Counted from the stretch's first letter, positions 1-11,889 are shown. The stretch: 64,000 bases of DNA from Cryptomeria japonica (GCF_030272615.1 NC_081415.1:267641425-267705424); one strand, 5' to 3'. Made by a program: numbers and translations. Notes: a model not told the origin generated them from the sequence alone.

Positions 1-412
1 TGCCGAAATGGGGCAGGGTCATTTGGACCTAAGAATACCGACCTATTATTACAAGATCAAGCACAATATCTCCACAATGTAGACTCTAGGCGTACCAAGA
101 ATACCACAACATGAAACTTGAAGAGATACTACTGACATTGACCAAAATAGCTAATACTAGGACACATAACTGATACCGAGAGCAATGAGAACTCAAAATT
201 CTAAAACAAAGTTCTTCCAGAGATTATACATTACATTACCTCCATCATACTGCAATATAATGCCTAACCACAAGAGCAACATCTATCCATAACAAGAGAT
301 CTGCACACATTGACTGTGTACATCTGGACCAATTCGGGCTACATACAATGTCTAGTCCAAACCGGATAACTAGTTTGACATCAATGACAACAATATTCAC
401 ACAAGTCTAACA
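1..412 (-). repeat. 3' LTR of copy 1 (partial)
   Basis: Read on the minus strand, this LTR begins TGTTAGACTTG at 412 and runs off the window at base 1. It is followed on the plus side by a polypurine tract, which fixes its identity as the 3' LTR. It aligns with 4647-5028, with scattered transitions and small indels. Confidence 0.85.
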
Positions 413-425
413 ATCCCCCCCTTTG
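413..425 (-). other. polypurine tract of copy 1
   Basis: The minus strand reads CAAAGGGGGGGAT directly before the TGTTAGAC start of the LTR. This is the usual plus-strand DNA primer of LTR elements. The same purine block is seen at 16256-16268 and 46511-46522. Confidence 0.8.
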
Positions 426-648
426 TCATTGATGGAAAAATATATCCAAAGCATCCAAAACATATCTACATACAACTCCCCCTTACTCATGCAACTCCTC
501 GAATCCAAGAAACCACATTCCTTTCTCCCCCTTTTGACATCAAGGACAAAGGATGTCTTTGATGAAAAAAGAAAAGAAAAGAAAGAAAAGAAACATAGTA
601 TGTATACAATTGCAAAAATGTTAGAACCTGACTATTACACAAAAACCT

Positions 649-2482
649 TTAGTTTCTCTTCTTCGGAAAGATAAGCTTGTATTTCCCCTTCAGATCCAAA
701 AGAAGAACTTCCCAAGAATGTATGGCTAGTTTAGTGCTAACTGAAAGGCTTTTGCATTCTACCAATAGATTAATTGCATCAGAAAAACTATCTGGAGTAG
801 ATTGGTTCTGCTCATACTCAACTGCATTCCTAAGCAATGCTAAATTTTTTTCCAATTTAGCCTCAACAATCTCCTTTACCTTCCAAAACATAATTATAAA
901 GTCTTCTCTCTGCCTTTGCAGCAATAGGAGTTCAACTTGAAGAGAGTTAATTCTTTTCCTCTGATCACCATCCTTATCATTCAAAAAATAAAAAAGATTT
1001 TCCTAGATTTGTTAGCTCATCCTCAATAGCATCAATATTGCTTTTGTATTTCACTGCAGTTGCCAACCAAGAGATATTTAATACCTATAGATTCTTCTAG
1101 CACTGTAGATACAATTTCTTAGTTGCTCAATACATGTTGATAAGATCTTTTGTGCATTAACATAGTCATTCAATAGATTTTGCATATCCAAACCTTTTTC
1201 CTCAACTGACTGCTCATAGATATTCTCTTTTAGAACTTCATTTAGGGATTTTCGAAGAAAATTACTGATATCTTCAAGGCTCATGTTGTTCTTGATCCAA
1301 TTCTTTAACAAAATGCTTTCAATTCTATTTGATTCAACTGAAGTCAGCCACATCACACTGATCTCCTTGTTTCCATCCACATTGTCAACCAATTTTAGCA
1401 TATTAGATTCATCATTTGATTCTTTAGCTTCCTACTTTGCAACTGCCAAATTTCTAGCTACAAGGGATTCTGGATCATCAATGACAAAAACATCTTTAGT
1501 CTTACTTCTCTTTGGCTTTGAAACACTAATGTGAACAAATTGTCTCCTTTTCTTCTTTCTAGAAGAGTAGATCCAGAATCAGAAATGAAAGATATAGATA
1601 CTAGGCCAACACTCCACATGTCCAAAAAAGATTTAAAATAGGCATTACAAGCTTCCTCCTTATTAACCATACTATTCAAATATCTAAAAATATGTCTTGC
1701 AATCAGAACACCAGACTACCATACAACATTTATCTTTTGTCAGAAAGGATCCCAAATAGTACATAACCAAACCTACAAGCAAAGAACCAAACTAAAAAGG
1801 ATAATTCTTCTCTTTTGTCATCTCAACATTCTCTAACAACAATTCTTTCAACAATTCACACAAATCGAATGATTTATTCTCCATCACAAGCATATATGCC
1901 ATATATAATGCAATTGCCTAGGTGGCACCTTCCCTGTTTCTGAAATAGATTTAATAAGAGATGCCATAGGCAACATACATCACCATAGAGTTGATGATTG
2001 TGTTAATGATTAGAGCTCACTGATCACCCTTCATGCCGGTTAGGGCTTCCACTTCGCTATTCAAGATTGACTTCTTTGCCGAAACTTCTCCACTATTGCA
2101 CAAGCTGGTGATCATAAATAACTTCCTTTGTGATTGGATAGGGTTTATCCAACATGATGCTATCATCCCACACATGGCTAAGGATCATCCTAATAACCTC
2201 CACATTATCAAACCAAGGGAATTCGGTCCATAGTTTCAGACCTCTATTTTCCAATCCTTTGACCCTTTACAACTCAACATCAGTCAGACTAGCTTCAACA
2301 ACTTTGATTTTCTCTGGGTTTAATTCATCTAGGTGCACCTTGTCCAAAACTTGAAATTCCTTGCTACTAGATTCTCTAATGATCAATTTTCCTTTCATGA
2401 TTCTCGCATTGCTCACTTTGATACCTTCTACTATTTTCAAATTTCTTAAGCAAAAATAATTGATGTGAAAGAATGAATTCAA
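649..2482 (-). pseudogene. ORF2 of unknown function, copy 1 (broken)
   Basis: Minus-strand coding remnant between gag and the 3' LTR. The frame is broken by many stops and shifts, but segments align with ORF2 of the other elements. Near 2200-2330 is ITKEVIYD, matching ITLEAIHAM in the 43068 copy. Near 1780-1900 is a block with FDLCELLKELLLENV then FGSLLVGLVMYYLG, matching YDLCTCMQKQLMENL and FSQLLVGLFFYFQG. The C-terminal part (649-984) is helical, with KVKEIVEAKLEKNL, and aligns with 9950-10090 of copy 2. I do not recognise a function. The core resembles, from memory, the putative plant transposon protein domain found in many plant element ORFs (Pfam Transposase_32). Not translatable as it stands. 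Confidence 0.65.
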
Positions 2483-2603
2483 AAAGTTTATACTTATCTT
2501 GCCAAAAATACTTCCTTAGGGTTTTTCTGCCAAGAGTTGTCCTAGCGATGATGTCAACAAAAATTCTTCATATTATCAGATAGCACTTAAAAGTGTAGTC
2601 ATG

Positions 2604-3736
2604 TCAGATCAACAACATGATCCACTCAGACGAGGAGGATAGATATTTTTCTTTTAGAACAAACTCCCCCTGGCCCAAAGCTCTATATTTAGTTACCGAA
2701 GGAAGAGGTGCCTGCATAGAATTTCGATATATCAGGCTCGCTTCCTTTGTTATCACTCTTCTTTCTCTAGACCAAATTTTCTTTCTTCTTTGATTCACCA
2801 TTCTTCATCACATTCATCTTAGCACATTTCTCCATGTTCCACTTCTGTATTGATTAACATAATGTTCATACTGCTTGCATTGAAATCAACTGATAGCCTT
2901 TCTTTTAGATCTTACTGGATGTGATATGTGTCTACATTGATTAGCCTTATGTCCATAATTATTGCAAATGTAACAATATCCATGAAAGTTCCAACTCTTC
3001 TTGTTTGCATAAACAAGATTATAACTCTAATTCACAATATGGTTTCTACAAAGACTTGCCTTATGTCCAAATATCTTGCAACTATAACATTGAATGTTTC
3101 TATAGTTTATTGCCTTATGTCCAAATTTATTGCATTTAAAACAATAACTATTAAAGATGGGTACCTTTGTGCATTAGGCTGCTGAATCAGTGGTCTTCTT
3201 GCATTAGTATCCTAATTCTGAGATTTTCTCTCACCTTTTAACTTCTTCTCCACTTCAAGTTTGATTTCTTTGTTTTCTTCTTTATCATTCTGATCCGAAC
3301 ACATACTGGGTTGGGAACCAAGTTCAATTTTGTTCGAATTAACTTGCTGCATGTGGATCAAATCCTCAATGAGCTTGCTACTATCAAGGATCTTATTTTA
3401 TACCTTCAAATTATTCATCTCTTGCTCAATCTTTTCACGGTCTTCAGACTTATGCTTTATTGTTTCTTTCAATAATTTCTCTATCTTGTCTTTTTCTTCA
3501 ATCTTCTACATTAGATCTCTAATAGTCTCATTCGCCTGCTTCAACTAATTGCTAACCTCCTTATGCCTTAGTTTGAACTTCCAGATTTTCTCTCTCAGCT
3601 TCTACATAGATTCATTTGCTATCTTCACATTCTCTTTCAATTCTTTATTTTCATATTCAACACTTTTCAAATCTTCAAGAGATGTCTTCAAATTTTCATC
3701 CATCAAAAAATCTTTGGTCATGCATATAGGCACCAT
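2604..3736 (-). pseudogene. gag-like protein with CCHC zinc knuckles, copy 1 (broken)
   Basis: Retroelement structural protein remnant, which would bind element RNA in cytoplasmic particles. The start is chosen at 3736, the first ATG after the primer site (MVPICMTKDF). A Lys/Glu-rich coiled-coil region follows (about 3250-3720), then three knuckle motifs: CFKCNKFGHKAINY with its last Cys lost (about 3120-3160), CYSCKIFGHKASLC (about 3050-3095) and CYICNNYGHKANQC (about 2935-2980). At least four in-frame stops interrupt it. Knuckle spacing C-X2-C-X4-H-X4-C is the nucleocapsid type. No protease or pol follows, unlike an autonomous copia element. Copy 2 at 12097-13117 has the same order. Confidence 0.75.
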
Positions 3737-3792
3737 GATTCAACCAACATAGATCTCCCTCAAGCAGTTAAGATTCCAAGAAAGGGACCAAA

Positions 3793-3805
3793 GCTTTGAT
3801 GCCAA
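3793..3805 (-). other. primer-binding site of copy 1 (degenerate)
   Basis: The minus strand reads TTGGCATCAAAGC two bases inside the 5' LTR end. It is a mutated form of the TGGTATCAGAGC site that pairs with initiator tRNA-Met and is typical of plant Ty1-copia elements. Confidence 0.7.
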
Positions 3806-3806
3806 T

Positions 3807-4451
3807 TGTTGATTAGGTTTAAAGCATCAAAACACTGAGAGGGGGGGTGAATTAGTATTCCCACAGATTTAAAAACTTTCTTTTGACTTTAATCTTTCAC
3901 CAAAATATCAAACAAACTTAACTGATATAAAATAGCAAATGTAGAATAAACATGAAGAACACAAACACTGGATTTTATACATGGAAAACTCAAATAGAAA
4001 AGACCATAGAGAGTGTCAACTCTCAGGATAATATAACTAGTTATATGGTGTTTACAAAAAGGGGTGGCTCACTACCAGATTACAAAAATGACTCACTATT
4101 GGACTACTCACTGCAAAGATACAAAGGAATGACTTACAGTCAGAATGCTCACTACAATAGAAAAGGTTGAACTAAAAATAATTACATCTCCAAATTCATG
4201 TGATTAGTTCTAGGATTAATCTTAGATTACAATTCACAAACCCTACAACAGATCTGGTTAGAGATCTCTGTATAACTATCCTGCAACAGGTCTGGTGAAG
4301 GACTACTGCACCACTACAACTTTGTCTGCCTTTGTTGTCCACAACTCACACTTCATTCACACACTTATACCCTCACTCCTAATCTTTTTTCGTATATCTC
4401 AAGTACTTCACAAATCTCTTTCTCACACACACCTTCATACCATGCTCATTT

Positions 4452-4519
<68 letters not shown>

Positions 4520-5028
4520 GGACACAAATGCAAAATAGTGTGTCAGCCAAGCCCAAAATGTTATCAATATGCTCATGTCAGCCTCCGCAAGACTTTTACA
4601 CACTTCCTTTACATACTTCAATTGCCAATGCATACATCGACATTATCAAAATGGGGAAAGGTCATCTGGACCCAATAATATTGACCTATTATTACAAGAT
4701 CAAGCACAATATCTCCACAATGTAAACTCCACACGTACCAAAAATAGAACAACAAAAAACTCAAAGAGATACTACTGACATTGACCAAAACAGCTAATAT
4801 AGAGACACATAACTAATATCAAGATCAATGAGAACTCAAAATTCTGAAACAAAGATCTTCCAGAGATTTTTGCATCACATTGCCTCCATCATACTGCAAC
4901 ATAACGTCTAACCATGATATCAACATCTATCCATAATAAGAGAACTACACACATTAACTATGTACGATATCCAGACCAATATTCAGACCAATTGGGGCTA
5001 CATACAATGTCTAGTCCAAACCAAATAG
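3807..5028 (-). repeat. 5' LTR of copy 1 (truncated)
   Basis: Begins on the plus strand as TGTTGATTAG, so on the element strand it ends AATCAACA. A G-rich stretch at 3839-3852 is the mark shared by all LTRs of this lineage here. It contains a long TA microsatellite at 4454-4515. Homology to the window-start LTR stops at about 5028, so its outer end is missing. Confidence 0.75.
4454..4515. repeat. (TA)n microsatellite, about 31 units
   Basis: An uninterrupted AT/TA run inside the truncated LTR. A shorter TA run sits in the equivalent part of the copy 2 LTR near 23175-23195, so the seed is ancestral and the expansion is local. Confidence 0.95.
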
Positions 5029-7799
5029 CTAAAACTATCATTTTGCACAACTACATCAACTACATCTAATAACAAACCGGGAACAAAGATGTTCCGCTCA
5101 TATTTCTTAGCTTCAAAGAGAATATTGGAAATGTAATACTTGCCAAAATACCCTAGAGGAATAACCTGAAATCTACTAACAAATGAAGATAATTTTTTTT
5201 TCCTAAAACATTCGACACTCTATGTAATATTAACATGCATCAATGCAACATTAACCATTTGCAAGATCACATAAACCATCATGTACATAATCAAAAAACT
5301 ATATTACTCAAGTGGATTAAACCTTCTAACATAGGAACATAAAAAAATACAATCTTACAACACAATTATTCCCTAGGGTATATTAACATCGCTACTTCAC
5401 ATCATCAAAACATAACACTTATCTAGAAGATCATAAGCTACCATGCATATAACCAATTACTTTCCATGCAACTAGATTGATATTAATACATACGCATAAC
5501 CCATCACATTGTATAATTTTCTTAAGCACAACCATTACACATTCCATCAAGAATACTATCCATATTTCTATGCAAGATTACAAAGCAAGCACTTATCATC
5601 TTCCAAATGGGATTCCATGCTGCTAAAAAAATTCGAGAATCATATTTAATACTATAAACATATTATGATCATTTAATCCCCTAAACCAACATAGTATCTC
5701 AATCCTAACAATAAACATTTTTTCGACAGGAACCAAGTAACAATACATCATCTTATTACAAGATCATTGTTCCTATTTCATCAAAACCTAATACGAAAGA
5801 GTACACAGAACAAGCACATGGTCTCTATTGCTACAACATATCCTATTGGCTTAATAGTACAAGCAACATAAGTACGCAATCTTATTTCCTTTATCATATT
5901 GCATCATAGTTTTTACTTAACCATTCATTCCTCTTAAAATTCTTAACTACTCAAGTAAAGCTTCAATGCATCTATTCTATTCTTTCCATCCTCATACTAA
6001 GGCATAACATAACTTAATCCTAATACATGAATACAAATACAAATCAAATTCATATGACTACTCCAGTTCACAATCCCATTAAATCCATAAGCTCATTTTA
6101 CATATTAATCATTCTATACATCAGGGAAACATCAAGCATTCTTCCTAACCTCTACATCATCTTCCTTATTAATTTCTTATAGATACCTAACACAAGATGC
6201 ATAATCTCTCACATGATCATATCATCATTATCATCTTATGCAAATTCCTAAACACATAGCTTTATACAAATCATCCAACCTTTAGTGTCCATGATCACCA
6301 ACTTATTCAAATATAAATCAATGTTAACCATTTCATCTATCTATCATTCATTAAATAGAATAACATATTACTATCCATCACATGAATGCAATACATCTCA
6401 AGTACAAATAAACTAATCCATTTACATGATTACTTCTAAACTCATACAAGTATCTTCTACATCATGAAATAACCATCGATATATACCTAATTCCAACATC
6501 AATTCCTATTACAAATTCCTTCTCAAATGCAAGATAGTACAATATAAGGATACATCATTTATTTTACATACATATTTCTTTATGATACAAAGTCTTCTTT
6601 CATGAACATAGAAAATCAATTCCAATGTTGAATCTCATGAAGAATCCAATCCACGCACGCAACAACAATGAGAGTATCCCAATGGAAGAAGGCAATCAAC
6701 CACTCGACCATGTGGAACCAATGAAGGAACCACCCCCCATGATAGGAGATGACAAAGGTTCCAAAACACACTCAAGACCTAAGCTGACACCTAACAACCA
6801 AAGGATACAGCAAGACTCCACAAAACCCAAACACAAGGATACAATACCAAAGTACAACAAGTGGCTAAATCAATTCAATCATCCTCCAGAGGTAATCAAT
6901 AAAACAAGGCATATGGACAATGGATACACGTAGGGTAGAGTGTTATCACATTCTAGCCTCATGTGGCATCTGTCTCCACCTTGGAGTAACTGAAGGGAGA
7001 TCGGGTATACCTCTCCAACGGTCTTCCCAATCTAGGATCCCAAAAAACACCTCCTTGGGTCCCTCCAATTGGGGTATACCATATCATATTATTTATCTTT
7101 ATTAGGTGTATTCCTAATAACCAACCCTCTAATAAGTTATTATTATGTTATCACTTGCAATTGTACCATCAACTCTTCATGTGGTTTCCTAGGTTTAGAC
7201 CCCCTTCCTAGAGGCCTAGTACTCACAACCTAGTACCAAAACATGCAAGAGTCCACTTCCCCTTCCATGAACCAAGGGCATAGGGTAAATATACAAATCA
7301 GATGAACAAATAACACCATCATGAAATCTCAAGAAGATTCAATAACCATAAAAGCAACTGAACACAAACTGAGCAACAAGGACGCAAAGGTCAACTAAAG
7401 TAAGGAAACTTTCACAAATGCAACAACTATATAAGCCAATCATGGATGAAAATAATAAAAAAGGCCCAAATAACATCAAATTATCAATATTGGGGCACAT
7501 CACATACCACTATATTCATAAAATCAATCCCTCAACAACGAGGCATTCTCCCTCTCGTCGGAGCGTGAAATCGCATAGGAATCGCCTCATCGGTAAGGAA
7601 TGCAAATTCTTATTGGAGAACATGAAACATAATAAAATATCAAAAAACATCATAATCAACCCCAAAAATGTCAATACATACTACACAAGCCTATGGAGCA
7701 TTCACACAAACCAAAGATGCACTCAAACAAGCCAAAAATTGACTTTTAGAGACCCCCAAAACAACTCAGCACCCCTGAAACCTAGGATAGAATTCTTGG

Positions 7800-8063
7800 T
7801 AGGTATGGTAACATTTATGGCATGTATGGTAGCATTTATAGTTAGTATGATGGTATTTTGGGTCTCTAGGGTGGCGTTTCTGGTCAATTTGGTTGAATCT
7901 ACAAATCAAGACCTCAGCTCTCATGGTAGGTTTGATAGAGCATATGGTATGAACTATGGAATTCTTGGCATGTATGGTGGTGTTCTTGGCATGCAGGGTG
8001 GAATTTCTGGTAGTTTCCATGTCATTTCTGGGTGTTTCTATGGCGTTTTTGGTAAAAGTGCAG
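7800..8063 (+). repeat. degenerate 21-bp minisatellite, two blocks
   Basis: Four consecutive 21-base units lie at about 7800-7885, beginning at ggtatggtaacatttatggc, and five more at about 7945-8063, such as atgtatggtggtgttcttggc. A diverged spacer of about 60 bases separates the blocks. Because 21 is a multiple of three, the array reads as a seven-residue repeat (MVAFIVS-like, then GVLGMYG-like in another frame), which explains the long open frame across it. Confidence 0.75.
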
Positions 8064-9582
8064 AGAACAAATCATGCAAAGGCATATGGCTTAGGAGGGG
8101 TCTCAGGAAGGCTCAGGAGTAAAAAATAACCCTCATAACAAACATAAGTGGTTTGTAACATCAAAATAACATCAAAGACAATCATCATACTCACTGCATA
8201 GCCCCTAACAAAAATTTGCATAATAAATTCCATCTCCCACTGAGCATAAACTGAGAAATATGAAGTCTAGATCACTTAGGGAGAGAGAGAGGAAAACAAA
8301 AAACAAAAAGAGAGACTCAAAAAAATTAGTCAAGGAATAAATACATTCAAAACAAGAAGAATGAAAGGTCCACACTTCCACAGAGTGGTCACTGAGAAAA
8401 CATAGTAATCACAAAGAAGACAGGAAGCCAAAATTGGACTTTACCCATTCCAAACTTGCATAACACATTGAAAACCATTAAGGAAGATATTTTCCACAAT
8501 CACACCAATCTCCAAGAGCAATCCAAATTCAAAATTGCAGACATGGAGAGGACAATCTTTTCCAAAAATAAAATGTAGAAGTAAGAACCACCAAACCAAT
8601 TCCCAAAATATTCTTGCAATCATCTGCCGGATGATTAACCCGTGCATAGACTAGCAAGCCAAAATAAATAAACAAATTAAATTAAAGACTATGGTTTTCT
8701 CGACCAATAGAAAAATTCCAGAGACCATATATCTTACTTACCTTTACAGAGTTCAAAAAAATGCATAATATAAATATATATTTCTTACCTACTCAATCGC
8801 ACCAATCAATAAAAAATAAAGGTAGGTAGAAATAAATCAATTTCAATTATTTAGTATAGATATGACCATTAATTGGGAAAAACAAATATTTCCTTAAAAT
8901 TAGATGGCAGGTAAAAATAATATTATTTGCAAATAATATTCCATATTTTAATTAAATAATTTCCCACATTATAATTTATAATTAATCATCATTATTAATA
9001 TCGACACCAATAAATATATAAATAAATAATAAATAGCTTTCTCATCAGTAAATCAGAATAATAGATAATACCAAACAATTGATAATCCTCAAATAAATAA
9101 ATAAATATTCAACATTAAAACAACACAAATAAACAATAAATCAAAATAGATAAATTATCAAATAATAAATAAATAATATATTTAAATAATTAAATCTCAT
9201 CAATAATCATAGATGATTAAACATCCACAATGATTAAATCAATAAACTAACTAAATAAATCCTAATTGGTTAAATAAAATATTACAATGAAGTCATGACC
9301 CAAAGATAACCAAATAATTATCTATAATCAATTGAACAATTACACCTAAAACACATAAACATGGACTCAAACCCACTTACACCAAGGGGACAAACGTAAT
9401 GCAAGACTCTAACCACAACTTGTGTCGTAATGAAATCAACAAGTTACACATCTTCAACCTAGATTGTGTGAGGGAAACTATGTCATCTCCAACAACTTTC
9501 CATTGGGATAAAGACACGCTCAGACCTGTGAAGATAGGTGGAGTCGATGTCTGATACCTGCAAACCTGCATCAAAGACCAAC

Positions 9583-9650
9583 ACAACACACACACACACA
9601 CAAAAAAAAAAAAACAAAAAAAAAAAACAAAAAAAAACACACACAAACAG
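9583..9650. repeat. (CA)n and A-rich simple repeat
   Basis: A run of about ten CA units is followed by A8-A13 tracts broken by single C bases. Simple sequence; nothing else is supported here. Confidence 0.9.
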
Positions 9651-9895
9651 ACAAGTGATAGATAATCGCGATGACATATCCCACTCGCAATGAGTGATAC
9701 GACAACATCTCTACTCACGAAGATAGTCACACAAAATGATATCAAACATCACGTAGAATCATCATCACAAAATAGGGTTAGTATCATCATAAGTCATATA
9801 ATCCACATAAGTCCTAACATGACAGATACCATCCAAAATAGAAGAAGAGTCATAAACAACCATCCAAATAACCATCACATGTCTAAATAAGTCTA

Positions 9896-11564
9896 TCAGG
9901 ATGCAAATTGCAATGAAAGTCTAGGAGGGGCACTATAGGAAAGATATTTTAACCGGGGTTCAACAATCTCTTTTACTTTCAAGAATATACTTAACACAAC
10001 TTCTTTATGTTTTTGATAATATATAAGATTTGATTGCAAGCTGTTTATCTTTCTTCTTTGTACACCATCAAGATCACTGAAAATACCAAACGACTTACCC
10101 AAAAAAACACAACTCAGATTCAATAGAGTCAATTTTTGCATTGAACTATTCCATAGTTGTGGGCCACTGAAAATAGTATTTGTAAACTTTGCTTGCTTCT
10201 GCCACAAAAACCCTCATATTAATCTGTTTTGAGCATAAACACATTTCCTCCATGACATTTTGAATATCTTCTTTAGAAACCAATGCCTTAATAGACTACT
10301 TCATTTAATCTTTAAGCACTTCACAAAGGACATCTGGCAAGATGTCTGCAATACTATCTAGAGAAATACAATTCTAGACCAGATAATCAGCTAGAATTTC
10401 CTCAACTTTATCTTTATCATAGGGGGATGCTCAAGCCACAATTCACCAACATTTTTCAATCCAACTTCTTCCTTTAGAAAATTTAGAATATTATCAACAC
10501 TGTATGGATCATCCTCCTTATTTTTTATTTCTTCAGCAGCATGCTTATCCTTAATCATAGTAGATGATTCTAGATCATCGAGAGAAATAACCTGATGTGC
10601 AACTTTTCTTTTTGCCTTCTTCATTGATCCCATAAGAGATATCACACTTTTTATTTTTAAACTTTTACTACTAGAGGTACTTCCTTCAAGAATACTAACA
10701 TAAATGGGAAATCGACCAGAGAAAAACTTCTAAAATTCTAAGAAATATTCTTTGCAAACCAAATCTTTATTTTCCAATAGGAATATTTGATTTCCATGTA
10801 ATATTTTCTTTTAGGGGTAACTAATTTGTGATGTAAAGCATCAAACACATAACCAAGGAACCAAATCTAAAAGGATAACCTCATTCCTTAGTCATCTTGA
10901 TGTTTTCTGCGAACTCTATTCTCAACAACTCACATAAATCAAATTTCTTGTCTTCTCTCACCATTTGATGCACAATGTATACAACAATAGCCAAAGAATA
11001 ACCTTCTCTATTTTTGAAGTATATTTTATTAGAAACTCCATAAGCAACATACCTTACTACAGGGTCAGAAATAGTGTCAATTATGAGTCCCCATTAATCA
11101 CCTGAGACGTCGGTTAGAGTTTCAACTTCTTTGTTTTGGATCAATTTCTTTACTAAAAGGGGTCAATTATCACATAAATTAGACACAACAGTTTTCTTTT
11201 TTTCGAGATTAGATACGACTTATCAAAAATCATATGATCATCTTCAATGCAATTAAAGATAAATGTTATCATGTATTCATTTTTGAACTAGGAAAATTCA
11301 TTTCAAAGATCTAAACCCTTATGCCCTAAATTTCTGATTTCTTGCATACCTTCATTTGACAGTGAATTTCCTAATTTCCTAATTTTTTTCATGATTATAC
11401 TCATCTAGATGCACATTCTCAATTATTCAAACAATTGCTATCTTAGAATCCATAGGTAGAGATATGAAAAATACCTTGTGTACGAACTAAGATCTGAATC
11501 TCCTTCTTTTCTCTGCATACACTGCACTTCAATTTCTCTTCAACACAAGATGTAAAAATGATTG
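9896..11564 (-). pseudogene. ORF2 of unknown function, copy 2 (broken)
   Basis: Second copy of the unknown ORF2, in better shape in its core than copy 1. On the minus strand at about 10850-11140 it reads through VVRYVAYGV, FDLCELLRIEFAENI, then FRFGSLVMCLMLY, with two stops. These align residue by residue with copy 4 (YDLCTCMQKQLMENL, FKFSQLLVGLFFYFQG). Further on, 10391-10645 is an acidic/basic helical piece. 9950-10090 matches copy 1 at QRRKINSLQ and KVKEIVE. The beginning of the frame is cut by the TRIM insertion at 11565. Function unknown. The C-terminal coiled coil and the Transposase_32-like core are the only structural clues. Confidence 0.65.
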
Positions 11565-11699
11565 TGTTGGTGTTGTAAATAAGCCACACCTGGAACGATG
11601 ATGGACTGGTCCAAGAGGGGCCAGTAGCTTAGTGGTAGAGCACTCCAACAGTGTATGGAAGGTCCTAGGTTTGAGTCCTAGCTGGTCTATGTCTCAACA
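11565..11699 (+). repeat. 5' LTR of the TRIM
   Basis: 135 bp, beginning TGTTGG and ending CTCAACA, so it has the TG...CA termini expected of an LTR. It contains the tRNA-like segment 11618-11688. Confidence 0.85.
11618..11688 (+). promoter_or_regulatory. tRNA-like segment with A and B boxes (5' LTR)
   Basis: Box A-like TAGCTTAGTGG lies at 11625-11635 and box B-like GGTTTGAGTCC at 11668-11678. By eye it folds as a cloverleaf: acceptor GGCCAG against CTGGTC, D stem GCT/AGC, T stem CTAGG/CCTAG around the seven-base loop TTTGAGT, and a weaker anticodon stem TCCA/TGGA. These are the internal promoter elements used by RNA polymerase III. It is not called as a tRNA gene, because it lies inside an LTR and is repeated in the other LTR. 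Confidence 0.75.
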
Positions 11700-11716
11700 T
11701 GGTATCAGAGCCAGGT
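11700..11716 (+). other. primer-binding site of the TRIM
   Basis: TGGTATCAGAGCCAGGT begins at the base after the LTR. It is complementary to the 3' end of initiator tRNA-Met, as in most plant copia elements and TRIMs. Confidence 0.9.
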
Positions 11717-11750
11717 CCAGGCTAGGAGCCCCAAGCACACGAGAGGTGTG

Positions 11751-11763
11751 GCTTAAGGGAGGG
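11751..11763 (+). other. polypurine tract of the TRIM
   Basis: GCTTAAGGGAGGG lies immediately before the second TGTTGG terminus and is the expected plus-strand primer. Confidence 0.75.
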
Positions 11764-11889
11764 TGTTGGTGTTGTAAATAAGCCACACCCAGATTGACGA
11801 TGGACTGGTCCAAGAGGGGCCAGTAACTCAATGGTAGAGCACTCCAACAACGCATGGAAGGTCCTAGGTTTGAGTCCTAGTTGGTTTAT
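11764..11889 (+). repeat. 3' LTR of the TRIM (3' end eroded)
   Basis: Matches 11565-11689 throughout; after TTGGTTTAT the sequence departs from the 5' LTR (CTTACTTGG instead of GTCTCAACA). Its departure point lines up with inter-ORF sequence of copy 1 near 2496, so the host element resumes here. Confidence 0.8.
11816..11887 (+). promoter_or_regulatory. tRNA-like segment with A and B boxes (3' LTR)
   Basis: Second copy of the tRNA-like segment. The B box GGTTTGAGTCC (11867-11877) is unchanged and the T stem is intact. The A box has drifted (TAACTCAATGG, 11824-11834). The differences are mainly C/T and G/A changes. Confidence 0.7.

Larger units (their letters stand above)
1..5028 (-). mobile_element. 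pol-less LTR retrotransposon, copy 1 (incomplete)
   Basis: Minus-strand LTR element running off the left window edge. In element order it has a 5' LTR (3807-5028), a primer site (3793-3805), a gag pseudogene (2604-3736), an ORF2 pseudogene (649-2482), a polypurine tract (413-425) and the start of the 3' LTR (1-412). The LTR assignment rests on direct alignment: bases 1-355 match about 4647-5028 almost line for line. The interior is only about 3.4 kb and shows no protease, integrase or reverse transcriptase. The 5' LTR is truncated near 5028: the match stops where copy 1-412 continues towards the TGTT terminus. Same family as 9896-13586, and a distant relative of 15090-22867 and 40144-47643. 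Confidence 0.85.
5029..9895. other. AT-rich stretch with no recognisable gene
   Basis: No frame here gives a recognisable protein on either strand. A 102-codon plus-strand frame at 6625-6933 and a 234-codon frame at 7418-8122 match nothing I know; the second is largely a translated minisatellite. There is a small inverted repeat at 7099-7120 (TTATTAGG and CCTAATAA around six bases). 8650-9300 is very AT-rich, with many AAATAAATAA blocks. Old LTR-element decay is the likely origin, but I cannot place ends. Confidence 0.6.
11565..11889 (+). mobile_element. TRIM (tiny LTR element) with tRNA-like LTRs
   Basis: A 325-bp element: LTR (11565-11699, 135 bp), primer site directly abutting (from 11700), a 64-bp interior with no coding capacity, a purine tract ending at 11763, then a second LTR (11764-11889). 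The two LTRs start identically (TGTTGGTGTTGTAAATAAGCC) and differ by scattered substitutions. The last ten or so bases of the 3' LTR are replaced by sequence that resumes the host element, so the 3' end is eroded and no target duplication can be read. This size and layout define terminal-repeat retrotransposons in miniature. Unlike the known Cassandra type, which carries a 5S rRNA-like promoter, each LTR here carries a tRNA-like segment. Confidence 0.85.

Noticed and set aside
4295-4678. 127-codon plus frame and 60-codon minus frame over the TA repeat
   Set aside because: Pure translation of the (TA)n microsatellite inside an LTR (Ile-Tyr runs).
6625-6933. 102-codon plus frame
   Set aside because: Pro/Lys/Asn-rich with no motif, no homologue elsewhere in the window and no gene structure around it.
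11618-11688. Stand-alone tRNA gene
   Set aside because: Repeated at 11816-11887 as part of two LTRs flanking a primer site, and the anticodon arm is weak; treated as a tRNA-like part of a TRIM.
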